Source of the DNA: Hydractinia symbiolongicarpus
Taxonomy: Eukaryota > Cnidaria > Hydrozoa > Anthoathecata > Hydractiniidae
Direction: 5' to 3'
Assembly: GCF_029227915.1 (NCBI RefSeq)
Contig: NC_079889.1
Coordinates: forward strand, 6,388,001-6,452,000
Length of the DNA stretch: 64,000 nucleotides
Shown here: positions 10,919 to 23,800 of the stretch, piece by piece
Layout of the letters: every line of letters begins with the position of its first letter
Numbering within the stretch: the first letter of the stretch is position 1
Notes under the pieces: model-generated
What the model saw: only the letters and a program-made list of their open reading frames with translations
What the model was told of the DNA's origin: nothing
Database searches by the model: none
Program-made: the position numbers and the translations under genes

Positions 10919-13900
10919 CCTATAAAGGCTGTAATATGGCCTTTTGCAGTCTAATAAAGGCTTCACAATTATATCACGTGGTTTCACATGCCTGCGCAGG
11001 TTACCATTGGACTATTCCTTTCAGTCTCAATGCACTACAACGTTCCAAGAGGTTTTTCTTAGCGCTGTGGCCTTACAACACTCTTAACTACGTTCACAGT
11101 CCTATAAAGGCCGTAATATGGCCTTTTGCAGTCCAATAAAGGCCGCAGACGTAAATCACGCGGTTTCATCTACCTGCGCAGGTTACCATTGGACTAGTTG
11201 TTCCAGTTTCAATGCTCTACAACGTCCCAAGTCATTTTCATTAGCGCTGTTGACTTAGAACGCGCTTAACTACGTTCACAGTCCTATAAAGGCTGTAATA
11301 TGGACTTTTGCAGTCTAATAAAGGCCTCACACCTAGATCACGTGGTTCCATCTGCCTGCGCACGCTACCATTGGACTATTCCTTCCAGTCTCAATGCGCT
11401 ACAACGTTCCAAGTGGTTCTCCTTATCGCTGTGGCCTTAGAACACTCTTAACTACGTGCACAGTCCATTAAAGGCTGTAACATGGCCTTTTGCAGTCTAA
11501 TAAATGCTTCACACGTAAATCACGTGGTTTCACCTGCCTGCGCAGGTTACCATTGGACTAGTTGTTCCAGTCTCAATGCGTTACAACGTCCCAAGTCACT
11601 TTCATTAGCGCTGTGGCCTTAGAACGTTCTTAACTATGTGCACAGTCCTATAAAGACTGTAATATGGCCTTTTGCAGTCTAATAAATGCTTCACACGTAA
11701 ATCACGTGGTTTCACCTGCCTGCGCAGGTTACCATTGGACTATTCCTTTCAGTCTCAATGCACTACAACGTTCCAAGAGGTTTTTCTTAGCGCTGTGGCC
11801 TGACAACACTCTTAACTACGTTTACAGTCCTATACAGGCTGTAATATGGCCTTTTGCAGTCTAATAAAGGCCTCACACGTAAATCACGTGGTTCCATCTG
11901 GCTGCAAAGGTTACCATTGGACTATTCCTTCCAGTTTCTATGCGCTACAACGTTCCAAGTGGTACTCTTTAGCGCTGTGGCCTTAGAACACTTTTAACTA
12001 CGTGCACAGTGCATTAAAGGCTGTAATATGGCCTTTTGCAGTCTAATAAAGGCTTCACACGTAAATCACGTGGTTTCACCTGCCTGCGCAGAATACCATT
12101 GAACTAGTTGTTTCAGTCTCAATGCGCTACAACGTCCCAAGTCATTTTCATTAGCGCCATCGCCTTAGAACGCTCTTAACTACGTGCACAGTCCTATAAA
12201 GGCTGTAATATGGCCTTTCGCAGTCTAATTAAGGCCTCACACGTAGGTCACGTGGTTCCATCTGCCTGCGCAGGTTACCATTGGACTAATTGTTTCAATC
12301 TCAATGCGCTACAACGTCCCAAGTCACTTTCATTAGCGCCGTCGACTTAGAACGCGCTTAACTACGTGCACAGTCCTATAAAGGCTGTAATATGGCCTTT
12401 TGCAGTCTAATAAAGGCCTCACACGTAGATCACGTGGTTCCATCTGCCTGCGCAGGTTACCATTGTACTATTTCTTCCAGTCTCAATGCGCTACAACTTC
12501 CCAAGTCATTTTCATTAGCGCCGTCGCCTTAGAACGCTCTTAACTACGTGCACAGTCCTATAAAGGCTGTAATATGGCCTTTTGCAGTCCAATAAAGGCC
12601 TCACAATTAAATCACGTGGTTTCACCTGCCTGCTAAGGTTACCATTGGACTATTCCTTCCAGTCTCAATGCGCTACAACGTCCCAAGTCATTTTCATTAG
12701 CGACGTCGCCTTAGAACGCTCTTAACTACGTGCACAGTCCTATAAAGGCTGTAATATGGCCTTTTGCAGTCTAATAAAGGCTTCACAATTATATCACGTG
12801 GTTTCACATGCCTGCGCAGGTTACCATTGGACTATTCCTTTCAGTCTCAATGCACTACAACGTTCCAAGAGGTTTTTCTTAGCGCTGTGGCCTTACAACA
12901 CTCTTAACTACGTTCACAGTCCTATAAAGGCCGTAATATGGCCTTTTGCAGTCCAATAAAGGCCGCAGACGTAAATCACGCGGTTTCATCTACCTGCGCA
13001 GGTTACCATTGGACTAGTTGTTCCAGTTTCAATGCTCTACAACGTCCCAAGTCATTTTCATTAGCGCTGTTGACTTAGAACGCGCTTAACTACGTTCACA
13101 GTCCTATAAAGGCTGTAATATGGACTTTTGCAGTCTAATAAAGGCCTCACACCTAGATCACGTGGTTCCATCTGCCTGCGCACGCTACCATTGGACTATT
13201 CCTTCCAGTCTCAATGCGCTACAACGTTCCAAGTGGTTCTCCTTATCGCTGTGGCCTTAGAACACTCTTAACTACGTGCACAGTCCATTAAAGGCTGTAA
13301 CATGGCCTTTTGCAGTCTAATAAATGCTTCACACGTAAATCACGTGGTTTCACCTGCCTGCGCAGGTTACCATTGGACTAGTTGTTCCAGTCTCAATGCG
13401 TTACAACGTCCCAAGTCACTTTCATTAGCGCTGTGGCCTTAGAACGTTCTTAACTATGTGCACAGTCCTATAAAGACTGTAATATGGCCTTTTGCAGTCT
13501 AATAAATGCTTCACACGTAAATCACGTGGTTTCACCTGCCTGCGCAGGTTACCATTGGACTATTCCTTTCAGTCTCAATGCACTACAACGTTCCAAGAGG
13601 TTTTTCTTAGCGCTGTGGCCTGACAACACTCTTAACTACGTTTACAGTCCTATACAGGCTGTAATATGGCCTTTTGCAGTCTAATAAAGGCCTCACACGT
13701 AAATCACGTGGTTCCATCTGGCTGCAAAGGTTACCATTGGACTATTCCTTCCAGTTTCTATGCGCTACAACGTTCCAAGTGGTACTCTTTAGCGCTGTGG
13801 CCTTAGAACACTTTTAACTACGTGCACAGTGCATTAAAGGCTGTAATATGGCCTTTTGCAGTCTAATAAAGGCTTCACACGTAAATCACGTGGTTTCACC

Positions 13901-14012
13901 TGCCTGCGCAGAATACCATTGAACTAGTTGTTTCAGTCTCAATGCGCTACAACGTCCCAAGTCATTTTCATTAGCGCCATGGCCTTACAACACTCTTAAC
14001 TACGTTCACAGT
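10373..14012 (+). repeat. 10-monomer HOR (1820 bp), two tandem copies
   Basis: 10373-12192 and 12193-14012 are adjacent copies. Both begin with the monomer that has CCTTTCGCAGTCTAATTAAGG, and the TAATTAAGG variant is shared by these two but replaced by TAATAAAGG in the related monomer near 16017. The seven monomers from 10919 onward (tags TATATCACG, GCGGTTTCATCTACC, ATGGACTTTT, TAACATGG, AAAGACTG, GGCTGCAAAGG, GCAGAATACC) are the same seven that open the 11-monomer HOR further on, so this unit is a sister form of that one. Confidence 0.85.
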
Positions 14013-14376
14013 CCTATAAAGGCCGTAATATGGCCTTTTGCAGTCTAATAAAGGCTTCACACGTAAATCACGTGGTTTCACCTGCATGCGCAGGTTACCG
14101 TTGGACTATTCCTTACAGTCTCAATGCACTACAACGTTCCAATAGGTTTTCCTTGGCGCTGTGGCTTTACAACACTCTTAACTACGTGCACAGTCCTATA
14201 AAGGCCGTAATATGGCCTTTTGCAGTCCAATAAAGGCCGCAGACGTAAATCACGTGGTTCCATCTGCCTGCAAAGGTTACCATTGGACTAGTTGTTCCAG
14301 TCTCAATGCACTGCAACGTTCTAAGAGGTTTTCCTTAGCGCCATGGCCTTACAACACTCTTAACTACGTGCACAGT

Positions 14377-17300
14377 CCTATAAAGGCTGTAATATGGCCT
14401 TTTGCAGTCTAATAAAGGCCTGACACGTAAATCACGTGGTTCCATCTGCCTGCGCAGGTTACTATTGTACTATTCCTTCCAGTCTCAATGCACTACAACG
14501 TTTCAAGAGGTTTTCCTTAGCGCCATGGCCTTACAACACTCTTAACTACGTGCACAGTCCTTTAAAGGCTGTAATATGGCCTTTTGCAGTCTAATAAAAG
14601 CTTCACAATTATATCACGTGGTTTCACCTGCCTGCGCAGGTTACCATTGGACTTTTCCTTTCAGTCTCAATGCACTACAACGTTCCAAGAGGTTTTTCTT
14701 AGCGCTGTGGCCTGACAACACTCTTAACTACGTTCACAGTCCTATACAGGCTGTAATATGGCCTTTTGCAGTCTAATAAAGGCCTCACACGTAAATCCCG
14801 TGGTTCCATCTGGCTGCAAAGGTTACCATTGTACTATTCCTTCCAGTTTCCATGCGCTACAACGTTCCAAGTGGTTCTCTTTAGCGCTGTGGCCTTAGAA
14901 CACTTTTAACTACGTGCACAGTGCATTAAAGGCTGTAATATGGCCTTTTGCAGTCTAATAAAGGCTTCACACGTAAATCACGTGGTTTCACCTGCCTGCG
15001 CAGAATACCATTGAACTAGTTGTTTCAGTCTCAATGCGCTACAACGTCCCAAGTCATTTTCATTAGCGCCATGGCCTTACAACACTCTTAACTACGTTCA
15101 CAGTCCTATAAAGGCTGCAATATAGCATTTTGCAGTCTAATAAAGGCCTCACACGTAGATCACGTGGTTCTATCTGCCTGCGCAGGTTACCATTGGACTT
15201 GTTGTTCCAGTCTCAATGCGCTACAACGTCCCAAGTCATTTTCATTAGCGCCGTCGACTTAGAACGCGCTTAACTACGTGCACAGTCCTATAAAGGCTGT
15301 AATATGGCCTTTTGCAGTCTAATAAAGGCCTCACACGTAGATCACGTGGTTCCATCTGCCTGCGCAGGTTACCATTGGACTATTCCTTACAGTCTCAATG
15401 CACTACAACGTTCCAAGAGGTTTTCCTTGGCGCTGTGGCCTTACAACACTCTTAACTACGTGCACAGTCCTATAAATGCCGTAATATGGCCTTTTGCAGT
15501 CTAATAAAGGCCTCACACGTAAATCACGTGGTTCCATCTGCCTATGCAGGTTACCATTGGACTATTCCTTTCAGTCTCAATGCACTACAACGTTCCAAGA
15601 GGTTTTCCTTAGCGCTGTAGCCTGACAACACTCTTAACTACGTGCACAGTCCTATAAAGGCCGTAATATGGTCTTTTGCAGTCCAATAAAGGCTTCACAA
15701 TTAAATCACGTGGTTTCACCTGCCTGTGCAGGTTACCATTGGACTATTCCTTTCAGTCTCAATGCACTACAACGTTCCAAGAGGTTTTCCTTAGCGCTGT
15801 AGCCTGACAACACTCTTAACTACGTGCACAGTCCTATAAAGGCCGTAATATGGTCTTTTGCAGTCCAATAAATGCCGCAGACGTAAATCACGCGGATTCA
15901 GCTGCCTGCGCAGGTTACCATTGTACTAGTCGTTCCAGTCTCAATGCGCTACAACGTCCCAAGTCATTTTCATTAGCGCCATCGCCTTAGAACGCTCTTA
16001 ACTACGTGCACAGTCCTATAAAGGCTGTAATATGGCCTTTCGCAGTCTAATAAAGGCCTCACACGTAGGTCACGTGGTTCCATCTGCCTGCGCAGGTTAC
16101 CATTGGACTAATTGTTTCAATCTCAATGCGCTACAACGTCCCAAGTCACTTTCATTAGCGCCGTCGACTTAGAACGCGCTTAACTACGTGCACAGTCCTA
16201 TAAAGGCTGTAATATGGCCTTTTGCAGTCTAATAAAGGCCTCACACGTAGATCACGTGGTTCCATCTGCCTGCGCAGGTTACCATTGTACTATTTCTTCC
16301 AGTCTCAATGCGCTACAACTTCCCAAGTCATTTTCATTAGCGCCGTCGCCTTAGAACGCTCTTAACTACGTGCACAGTCCTATAAAGGCTGTAATATGGC
16401 CTTTTGCAGTCCAATAAAGGCCTCACAATTAAATCACGTGGTTTCACCTGCCTGCTAAGGTTACCATTGGACTATTCCTTCCAGTCTCAATGCGCTACAA
16501 CGTCCCAAGTCATTTTCATTAGCGACGTCGCCTTAGAACGCTCTTAACTACGTGCACAGTCCTATAAAGGCTGTAATATGGCCTTTTGCAGTCTAATAAA
16601 GGCTTCACAATTATATCACGTGGTTTCACATGCCTGCGCAGGTTACCATTGGACTATTCCTTTCAGTCTCAATGCACTACAACGTTCCAAGAGGTTTTTC
16701 TTAGCGCTGTGGCCTTACAACACTCTTAACTACGTTCACAGTCCTATAAAGGCCGTAATATGGCCTTTTGCAGTCCAATAAAGGCCGCAGACGTAAATCA
16801 CGCGGTTTCATCTACCTGCGCAGGTTACCATTGGACTAGTTGTTCCAGTTTCAATGCTCTACAACGTCCCAAGTCATTTTCATTAGCGCTGTTGACTTAG
16901 AACGCGCTTAACTACGTTCACAGTCCTATAAAGGCTGTAATATGGACTTTTGCAGTCTAATAAAGGCCTCACACCTAGATCACGTGGTTCCATCTGCCTG
17001 CGCACGCTACCATTGGACTATTCCTTCCAGTCTCAATGCGCTACAACGTTCCAAGTGGTTCTCCTTATCGCTGTGGCCTTAGAACACTCTTAACTACGTG
17101 CACAGTCCATTAAAGGCTGTAACATGGCCTTTTGCAGTCTAATAAATGCTTCACACGTAAATCACGTGGTTTCACCTGCCTGCGCAGGTTACCATTGGAC
17201 TAGTTGTTCCAGTCTCAATGCGTTACAACGTCCCAAGTCACTTTCATTAGCGCTGTGGCCTTAGAACGTTCTTAACTATGTGCACAGTCCTATAAAGACT

Positions 17301-17834
17301 GTAATATGGCCTTTTGCAGTCTAATAAATGCTTCACACGTAAATCACGTGGTTTCACCTGCCTGCGCAGGTTACCATTGGACTATTCCTTTCAGTCTCAA
17401 TGCACTACAACGTTCCAAGAGGTTTTTCTTAGCGCTGTGGCCTGACAACACTCTTAACTACGTTTACAGTCCTATACAGGCTGTAATATGGCCTTTTGCA
17501 GTCTAATAAAGGCCTCACACGTAAATCACGTGGTTCCATCTGGCTGCAAAGGTTACCATTGGACTATTCCTTCCAGTTTCTATGCGCTACAACGTTCCAA
17601 GTGGTACTCTTTAGCGCTGTGGCCTTAGAACACTTTTAACTACGTGCACAGTGCATTAAAGGCTGTAATATGGCCTTTTGCAGTCTAATAAAGGCTTCAC
17701 ACGTAAATCACGTGGTTTCACCTGCCTGCGCAGAATACCATTGAACTAGTTGTTTCAGTCTCAATGCGCTACAACGTCCCAAGTCATTTTCATTAGCGCC
17801 ATGGCCTTACAACACTCTTAACTACGTTCACAGT
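14377..17834 (+). repeat. Copy of 8735-12192, 31 monomers downstream
   Basis: This 3458-bp stretch matches 8735-12192 at a constant shift of 5642 bp (31 x 182). It includes the whole 12-monomer module plus seven monomers of the HOR that follows. The match ends at 17834, where the CATGCGCAGG monomer replaces the CCTTTCGCAG monomer, and begins at 14377. The stretch between the two copies is the 10-monomer HOR, so the present order can be explained by duplication of a larger block and unequal exchange. Confidence 0.8.
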
Positions 17835-20800
17835 CCTATAAAGGCCGTAATATGGCCTTTTGCAGTCTAATAAAGGCTTCACACGTAAATCACGTGGTTT
17901 CACCTGCATGCGCAGGTTACCGTTGGACTATTCCTTACAGTCTCAATGCACTACAACGTTCCAATAGGTTTTCCTTGGCGCTGTGGCTTTACAACACTCT
18001 TAACTACGTGCACAGTCCTATAAAGGCCGTAATATGGCCTTTTGCAGTCCAATAAAGGCCGCAGACGTAAATCACGTGGTTCCATCTGCCTGCAAAGGTT
18101 ACCATTGGACTAGTTGTTCCAGTCTCAATGCACTGCAACGTTCTAAGAGGTTTTCCTTAGCGCCATGGCCTTACAACACTCTTAACTACGTGCACAGTCC
18201 TATAAAGGCCGTAATATGGCCTTTTGCAGTCTAATAAAGGCTTCACACGTAAATCACGTGGTTTCACCTGCCTGCGCAGCTTACCATTGGACTAGTCGTT
18301 CCAGTCTCAATGCGCTACAACTTCCCAAGTCATTTTCATTACCGCCGTCGCCTTAGAACGCTCTTAACTACGTGCACAGTCCTATAAAGGCTGTAATATG
18401 GCCTTTTGCAGTCCAATAAAGGCCTCACAATTAAATCACGTGGTTTCACCTGCCTGCTAAGGTTACCATTGGACTATTCCTTCCAGTCTCAATGCGCTAC
18501 AACGTCCCAAGTCATTTTCATTAGCGACGTCGCCTTAGAACGCTCTTAACTACGTGCACAGTCCTATAAAGGCTGTAATATGGCCTTTTGCAGTCTAATA
18601 AAGGCTTCACAATTATATCACGTGGTTTCACATGCCTGCGCAGGTTACCATTGGACTATTCCTTTCAGTCTCAATGCACTACAACGTTCCAAGAGGTTTT
18701 TCTTAGCGCTGTGGCCTTACAACACTCTTAACTACGTTCACAGTCCTATAAAGGCCGTAATATGGCCTTTTGCAGTCCAATAAAGGCCGCAGACGTAAAT
18801 CACGCGGTTTCATCCAGCTGCGCAGGTTACCATTGGACTAGTTGTTCCAGTTTCAATGCTCTACAACGTCCCAAGTCATTTTCATTAGCGCTGTTGACTT
18901 AGAACGCGCTTAACTACGTTCACAGTCCTATAAAGGCTGTAATATGGACTTTTGCAGTCTAATAAAGGCCTCACACCTAGATCACGTGGTTCCATCTGCC
19001 TGCGCACGCTACCATTGGACTATTCCTTCCAGTCTCAATGCGCTACAACGTTCCAAGTGGTTCTCCTTATCGCTGTGGCCTTAGAACACTCTTAACTACG
19101 TGCACAGTCCATTAAAGGCTGTAACATGGCCTTTTGCAGTCTAATAAATGCTTCACACGTAAATCACGTGGTTTCACCTGCCTGCGCAGGTTACCATTGG
19201 ACTAGTTGTTCCAGTCTCAATGCGTTACAACGTCCCAAGTCACTTTCATTAGCGCTGTGGCCTTAGAACGTTCTTAACTATGTGCACAGTCCTATAAAGA
19301 CTGTAATATGGCCTTTTGCAGTCTAATAAATGCTTCACACGTAAATCACGTGGTTTCACCTGCCTGCGCAGGTTACCATTGGACTATTCCTTTCAGTCTC
19401 AATGCACTACAACGTTCCAAGAGGTTTTTCTTAGCGCTGTGGCCTGACAACACTCTTAACTACGTTTACAGTCCTATACAGGCTGTAATATGGCCTTTTG
19501 CAGTCTAATAAAGGCCTCACACGTAAATCACGTGGTTCCATCTGGCTGCAAAGGTTACCATTGGACTATTCCTTCCAGTTTCTATGCGCTACAACGTTCC
19601 AAGTGGTACTCTTTAGCGCTGTGGCCTTAGAACACTTTTAACTACGTGCACAGTGCATTAAAGGCTGTAATATGGCCTTTTGCAGTCTAATAAAGGCTTC
19701 ACACGTAAATCACGTGGTTTCACCTGCCTGCGCAGAATACCATTGAACTAGTTGTTTCAGTCTCAATGCGCTACAACGTCCCAAGTCATTTTCATTAGCG
19801 CCATGGCCTTACAACACTCTTAACTACGTTCACAGTCCTATAAAGGCCGTAATATGGCCTTTTGCAGTCTAATAAAGGCTTCACACGTAAATCACGTGGT
19901 TTCACCTGCATGCGCAGGTTACCGTTGGACTATTCCTTACAGTCTCAATGCACTACAACGTTCCAATAGGTTTTCCTTGGCGCTGTGGCTTTACAACACT
20001 CTTAACTACGTGCACAGTCCTATAAAGGCCGTAATATGGCCTTTTGCAGTCCAATAAAGGCCGCAGACGTAAATCACGTGGTTCCATCTGCCTGCAAAGG
20101 TTACCATTGGACTAGTTGTTCCAGTCTCAATGCACTGCAACGTTCCAAGAGGTTTTCCTTAGCGCCATGGCCTTACAACACTCTTAACTACGTGCACAGT
20201 CCTATAAAGGCCGTAATATGGCCTTTTGCAGTCTAATAAAGGCTTCACACGTAAATCACGTGGTTTCACCTGCCTGCGCAGCTTACCATTGGACTAGTCG
20301 TTCCAGTCTCAATGCGCTACAACTTCCCAAGTCATTTTCATTAGCGCCGTCGCCTTAGAACGCTCTTAACTACGTGCACAGTCCTATAAAGGCTGTAATA
20401 TGGCCTTTTGCAGTCCAATAAAGGCCTCACAATTAAATCACGTGGTTTCACCTGCCTGCTAAGGTTACCATTGGACTATTCCTTCCAGTCTCAATGCGCT
20501 ACAACGTCCCAAGTCATTTTCATTAGCGACGTCGCCTTAGAACGCTCTTAACTACGTGCACAGTCCTATAAAGGCTGTAATATGGCCTTTTGCAGTCTAA
20601 TAAAGGCTTCACAATTATATCACGTGGTTTCACATGCCTGCGCAGGTTACCATTGGACTATTCCTTTCAGTCTCAATGCACTACAACGTTCCAAGAGGTT
20701 TTTCTTAGCGCTGTGGCCTGACAACACTCTTAACTACGTTCACAGTCCTATAAAGGCCGTAATATGGCCTTTTGCAGTCCAATAAAGGCCGCAGACGTAA

Positions 20801-23800
20801 ATCACGCGGTTTCATCTACCTGCGCAGGTTACCATTGGACTAGTTGTTCCAGTTTCAATGCTCTACAACGTCCCAAGTCATTTTCATTAGCGCTGTTGAC
20901 TTAGAACGCGCTTAACTACGTTCACAGTCCTATAAAGGCTGTAATATGGACTTTTGCAGTCTAATAAAGGCCTCACACCTAGATCACGTGGTTCCATCTG
21001 CCTGCGCACGCTACCATTGGACTATTCCTTCCAGTCTCAATGCGCTACAACGTTCCAAGTGGTTCTCCTTATCGCTGTGGCCTTAGAACACTCTTAACTA
21101 CGTGCACAGTCCATTAAAGGCTGTAACATGGCCTTTTGCAGTCTAATAAATGCTTCACACGTAAATCACGTGGTTTCACCTGCCTGCGCAGGTTACCATT
21201 GGACTAGTTGTTCCAGTCTCAATGCGTTACAACGTCCCAAGTCACTTTCATTAGCGCTGTGGCCTTAGAACGTTCTTAACTATGTGCACAGTCCTATAAA
21301 GACTGTAATATGGCCTTTTGCAGTCTAATAAATGCTTCACACGTAAATCACGTGGTTTCACCTGCCTGCGCAGGTTACCATTGGACTATTCCTTTCAGTC
21401 TCAATGCACTACAACGTTCCAAGAGGTTTTTCTTAGCGCTGTGGCCTGACAACACTCTTAACTACGTTTACAGTCCTATACAGGCTGTAATATGGCCTTT
21501 TGCAGTCTAATAAAGGCCTCACACGTAAATCACGTGGTTCCATCTGGCTGCAAAGGTTACCATTGGACTATTCCTTCCAGTTTCTATGCGCTACAACGTT
21601 CCAAGTGGTACTCTTTAGCGCTGTGGCCTTAGAACACTTTTAACTACGTGCACAGTGCATTAAAGGCTGTAATATGGCCTTTTGCAGTCTAATAAAGGCT
21701 TCACACGTAAATCACGTGGTTTCACCTGCCTGCGCAGAATACCATTGAACTAGTTGTTTCAGTCTCAATGCGCTACAACGTCCCAAGTCATTTTCATTAG
21801 CGCCATGGCCTTACAACACTCTTAACTACGTTCACAGTCCTATAAAGGCCGTAATATGGCCTTTTGCAGTCTAATAAAGGCTTCACACGTAAATCACGTG
21901 GTTTCACCTGCATGCGCAGGTTACCGTTGGACTATTCCTTACAGTCTCAATGCACTACAACGTTCCAATAGGTTTTCCTTGGCGCTGTGGCTTTACAACA
22001 CTCTTAACTACGTGCACAGTCCTATAAAGGCCGTAATATGGCCTTTTGCAGTCCAATAAAGGCCGCAGACGTAAATCACGTGGTTCCATCTGCCTGCAAA
22101 GGTTACCATTGGACTAGTTGTTCCAGTCTCAATGCACTGCAACGTTCCAAGAGGTTTTCCTTAGCGCCATGGCCTTACAACACTCTTAACTACGTGCACA
22201 GTCCTATAAAGGCCGTAATATGGCCTTTTACAGTCTAATAAAGGCTTCACACGTAAATCACGTGGTTTCACCTGCCTGCGCAGCTTACCATTGGACTAGT
22301 CGTTCCAGTCTCAATGCGCTACAACTTCCCAAGTCATTTTCATTACCGCCGTCGCCTTAGAACGCTCTTAACTACGTGCACAGTCCTATAAAGGCTGTAA
22401 TATGGCCTTTTGCAGTCCAATAAAGGCCTCACAATTAAATCACGTGGTTTCACCTGCCTGCTAAGGTTACCATTGGACTATTCCTTCCAGTCTCAATGCG
22501 CTACAACGTCCCAAGTCATTTTCATTAGCGACGTCGCCTTAGAACGCTCTTAACTACGTGCACAGTCCTATAAAGGCTGTAATATGGCCTTTTGCAGTCT
22601 AATAAAGGCTTCACAATTATATCACGTGGTTTCACATGCCTGCGCAGGTTACCATTGGACTATTCCTTTCAGTCTCAATGCACTACAACGTTCCAAGAGG
22701 TTTTTCTTAGCGCTGTGGCCTTACAACACTCTTAACTACGTTCACAGTCCTATAAAGGCCGTAATATGGCCTTTTGCAGTCCAATAAAGGCCGCAGACGT
22801 AAATCACGCGGTTTCATCCAGCTGCGCAGGTTACCATTGGACTAGTTGTTCCAGTTTCAATGCTCTACAACGTCCCAAGTCATTTTCATTAGCGCTGTTG
22901 ACTTAGAACGCGCTTAACTACGTTCACAGTCCTATAAAGGCTGTAATATGGACTTTTGCAGTCTAATAAAGGCCTCACACCTAGATCACGTGGTTCCATC
23001 TGCCTGCGCACGCTACCATTGGACTATTCCTTCCAGTCTCAATGCGCTACAACGTTCCAAGTGGTTCTCCTTATCGCTGTGGCCTTAGAACACTCTTAAC
23101 TACGTGCACAGTCCATTAAAGGCTGTAACATGGCCTTTTGCAGTCTAATAAATGCTTCACACGTAAATCACGTGGTTTCACCTGCCTGCGCAGGTTACCA
23201 TTGGACTAGTTGTTCCAGTCTCAATGCGTTACAACGTCCCAAGTCACTTTCATTAGCGCTGTGGCCTTAGAACGTTCTTAACTATGTGCACAGTCCTATA
23301 AAGACTGTAATATGGCCTTTTGCAGTCTAATAAATGCTTCACACGTAAATCACGTGGTTTCACCTGCCTGCGCAGGTTACCATTGGACTATTCCTTTCAG
23401 TCTCAATGCACTACAACGTTCCAAGAGGTTTTTCTTAGCGCTGTGGCCTGACAACACTCTTAACTACGTTTACAGTCCTATACAGGCTGTAATATGGCCT
23501 TTTGCAGTCTAATAAAGGCCTCACACGTAAATCACGTGGTTCCATCTGGCTGCAAAGGTTACCATTGGACTATTCCTTCCAGTTTCTATGCGCTACAACG
23601 TTCCAAGTGGTACTCTTTAGCGCTGTGGCCTTAGAACACTTTTAACTACGTGCACAGTGCATTAAAGGCTGTAATATGGCCTTTTGCAGTCTAATAAAGG
23701 CTTCACACGTAAATCACGTGGTTTCACCTGCCTGCGCAGAATACCATTGAACTAGTTGTTTCAGTCTCAATGCGCTACAACGTCCCAAGTCATTTTCATT

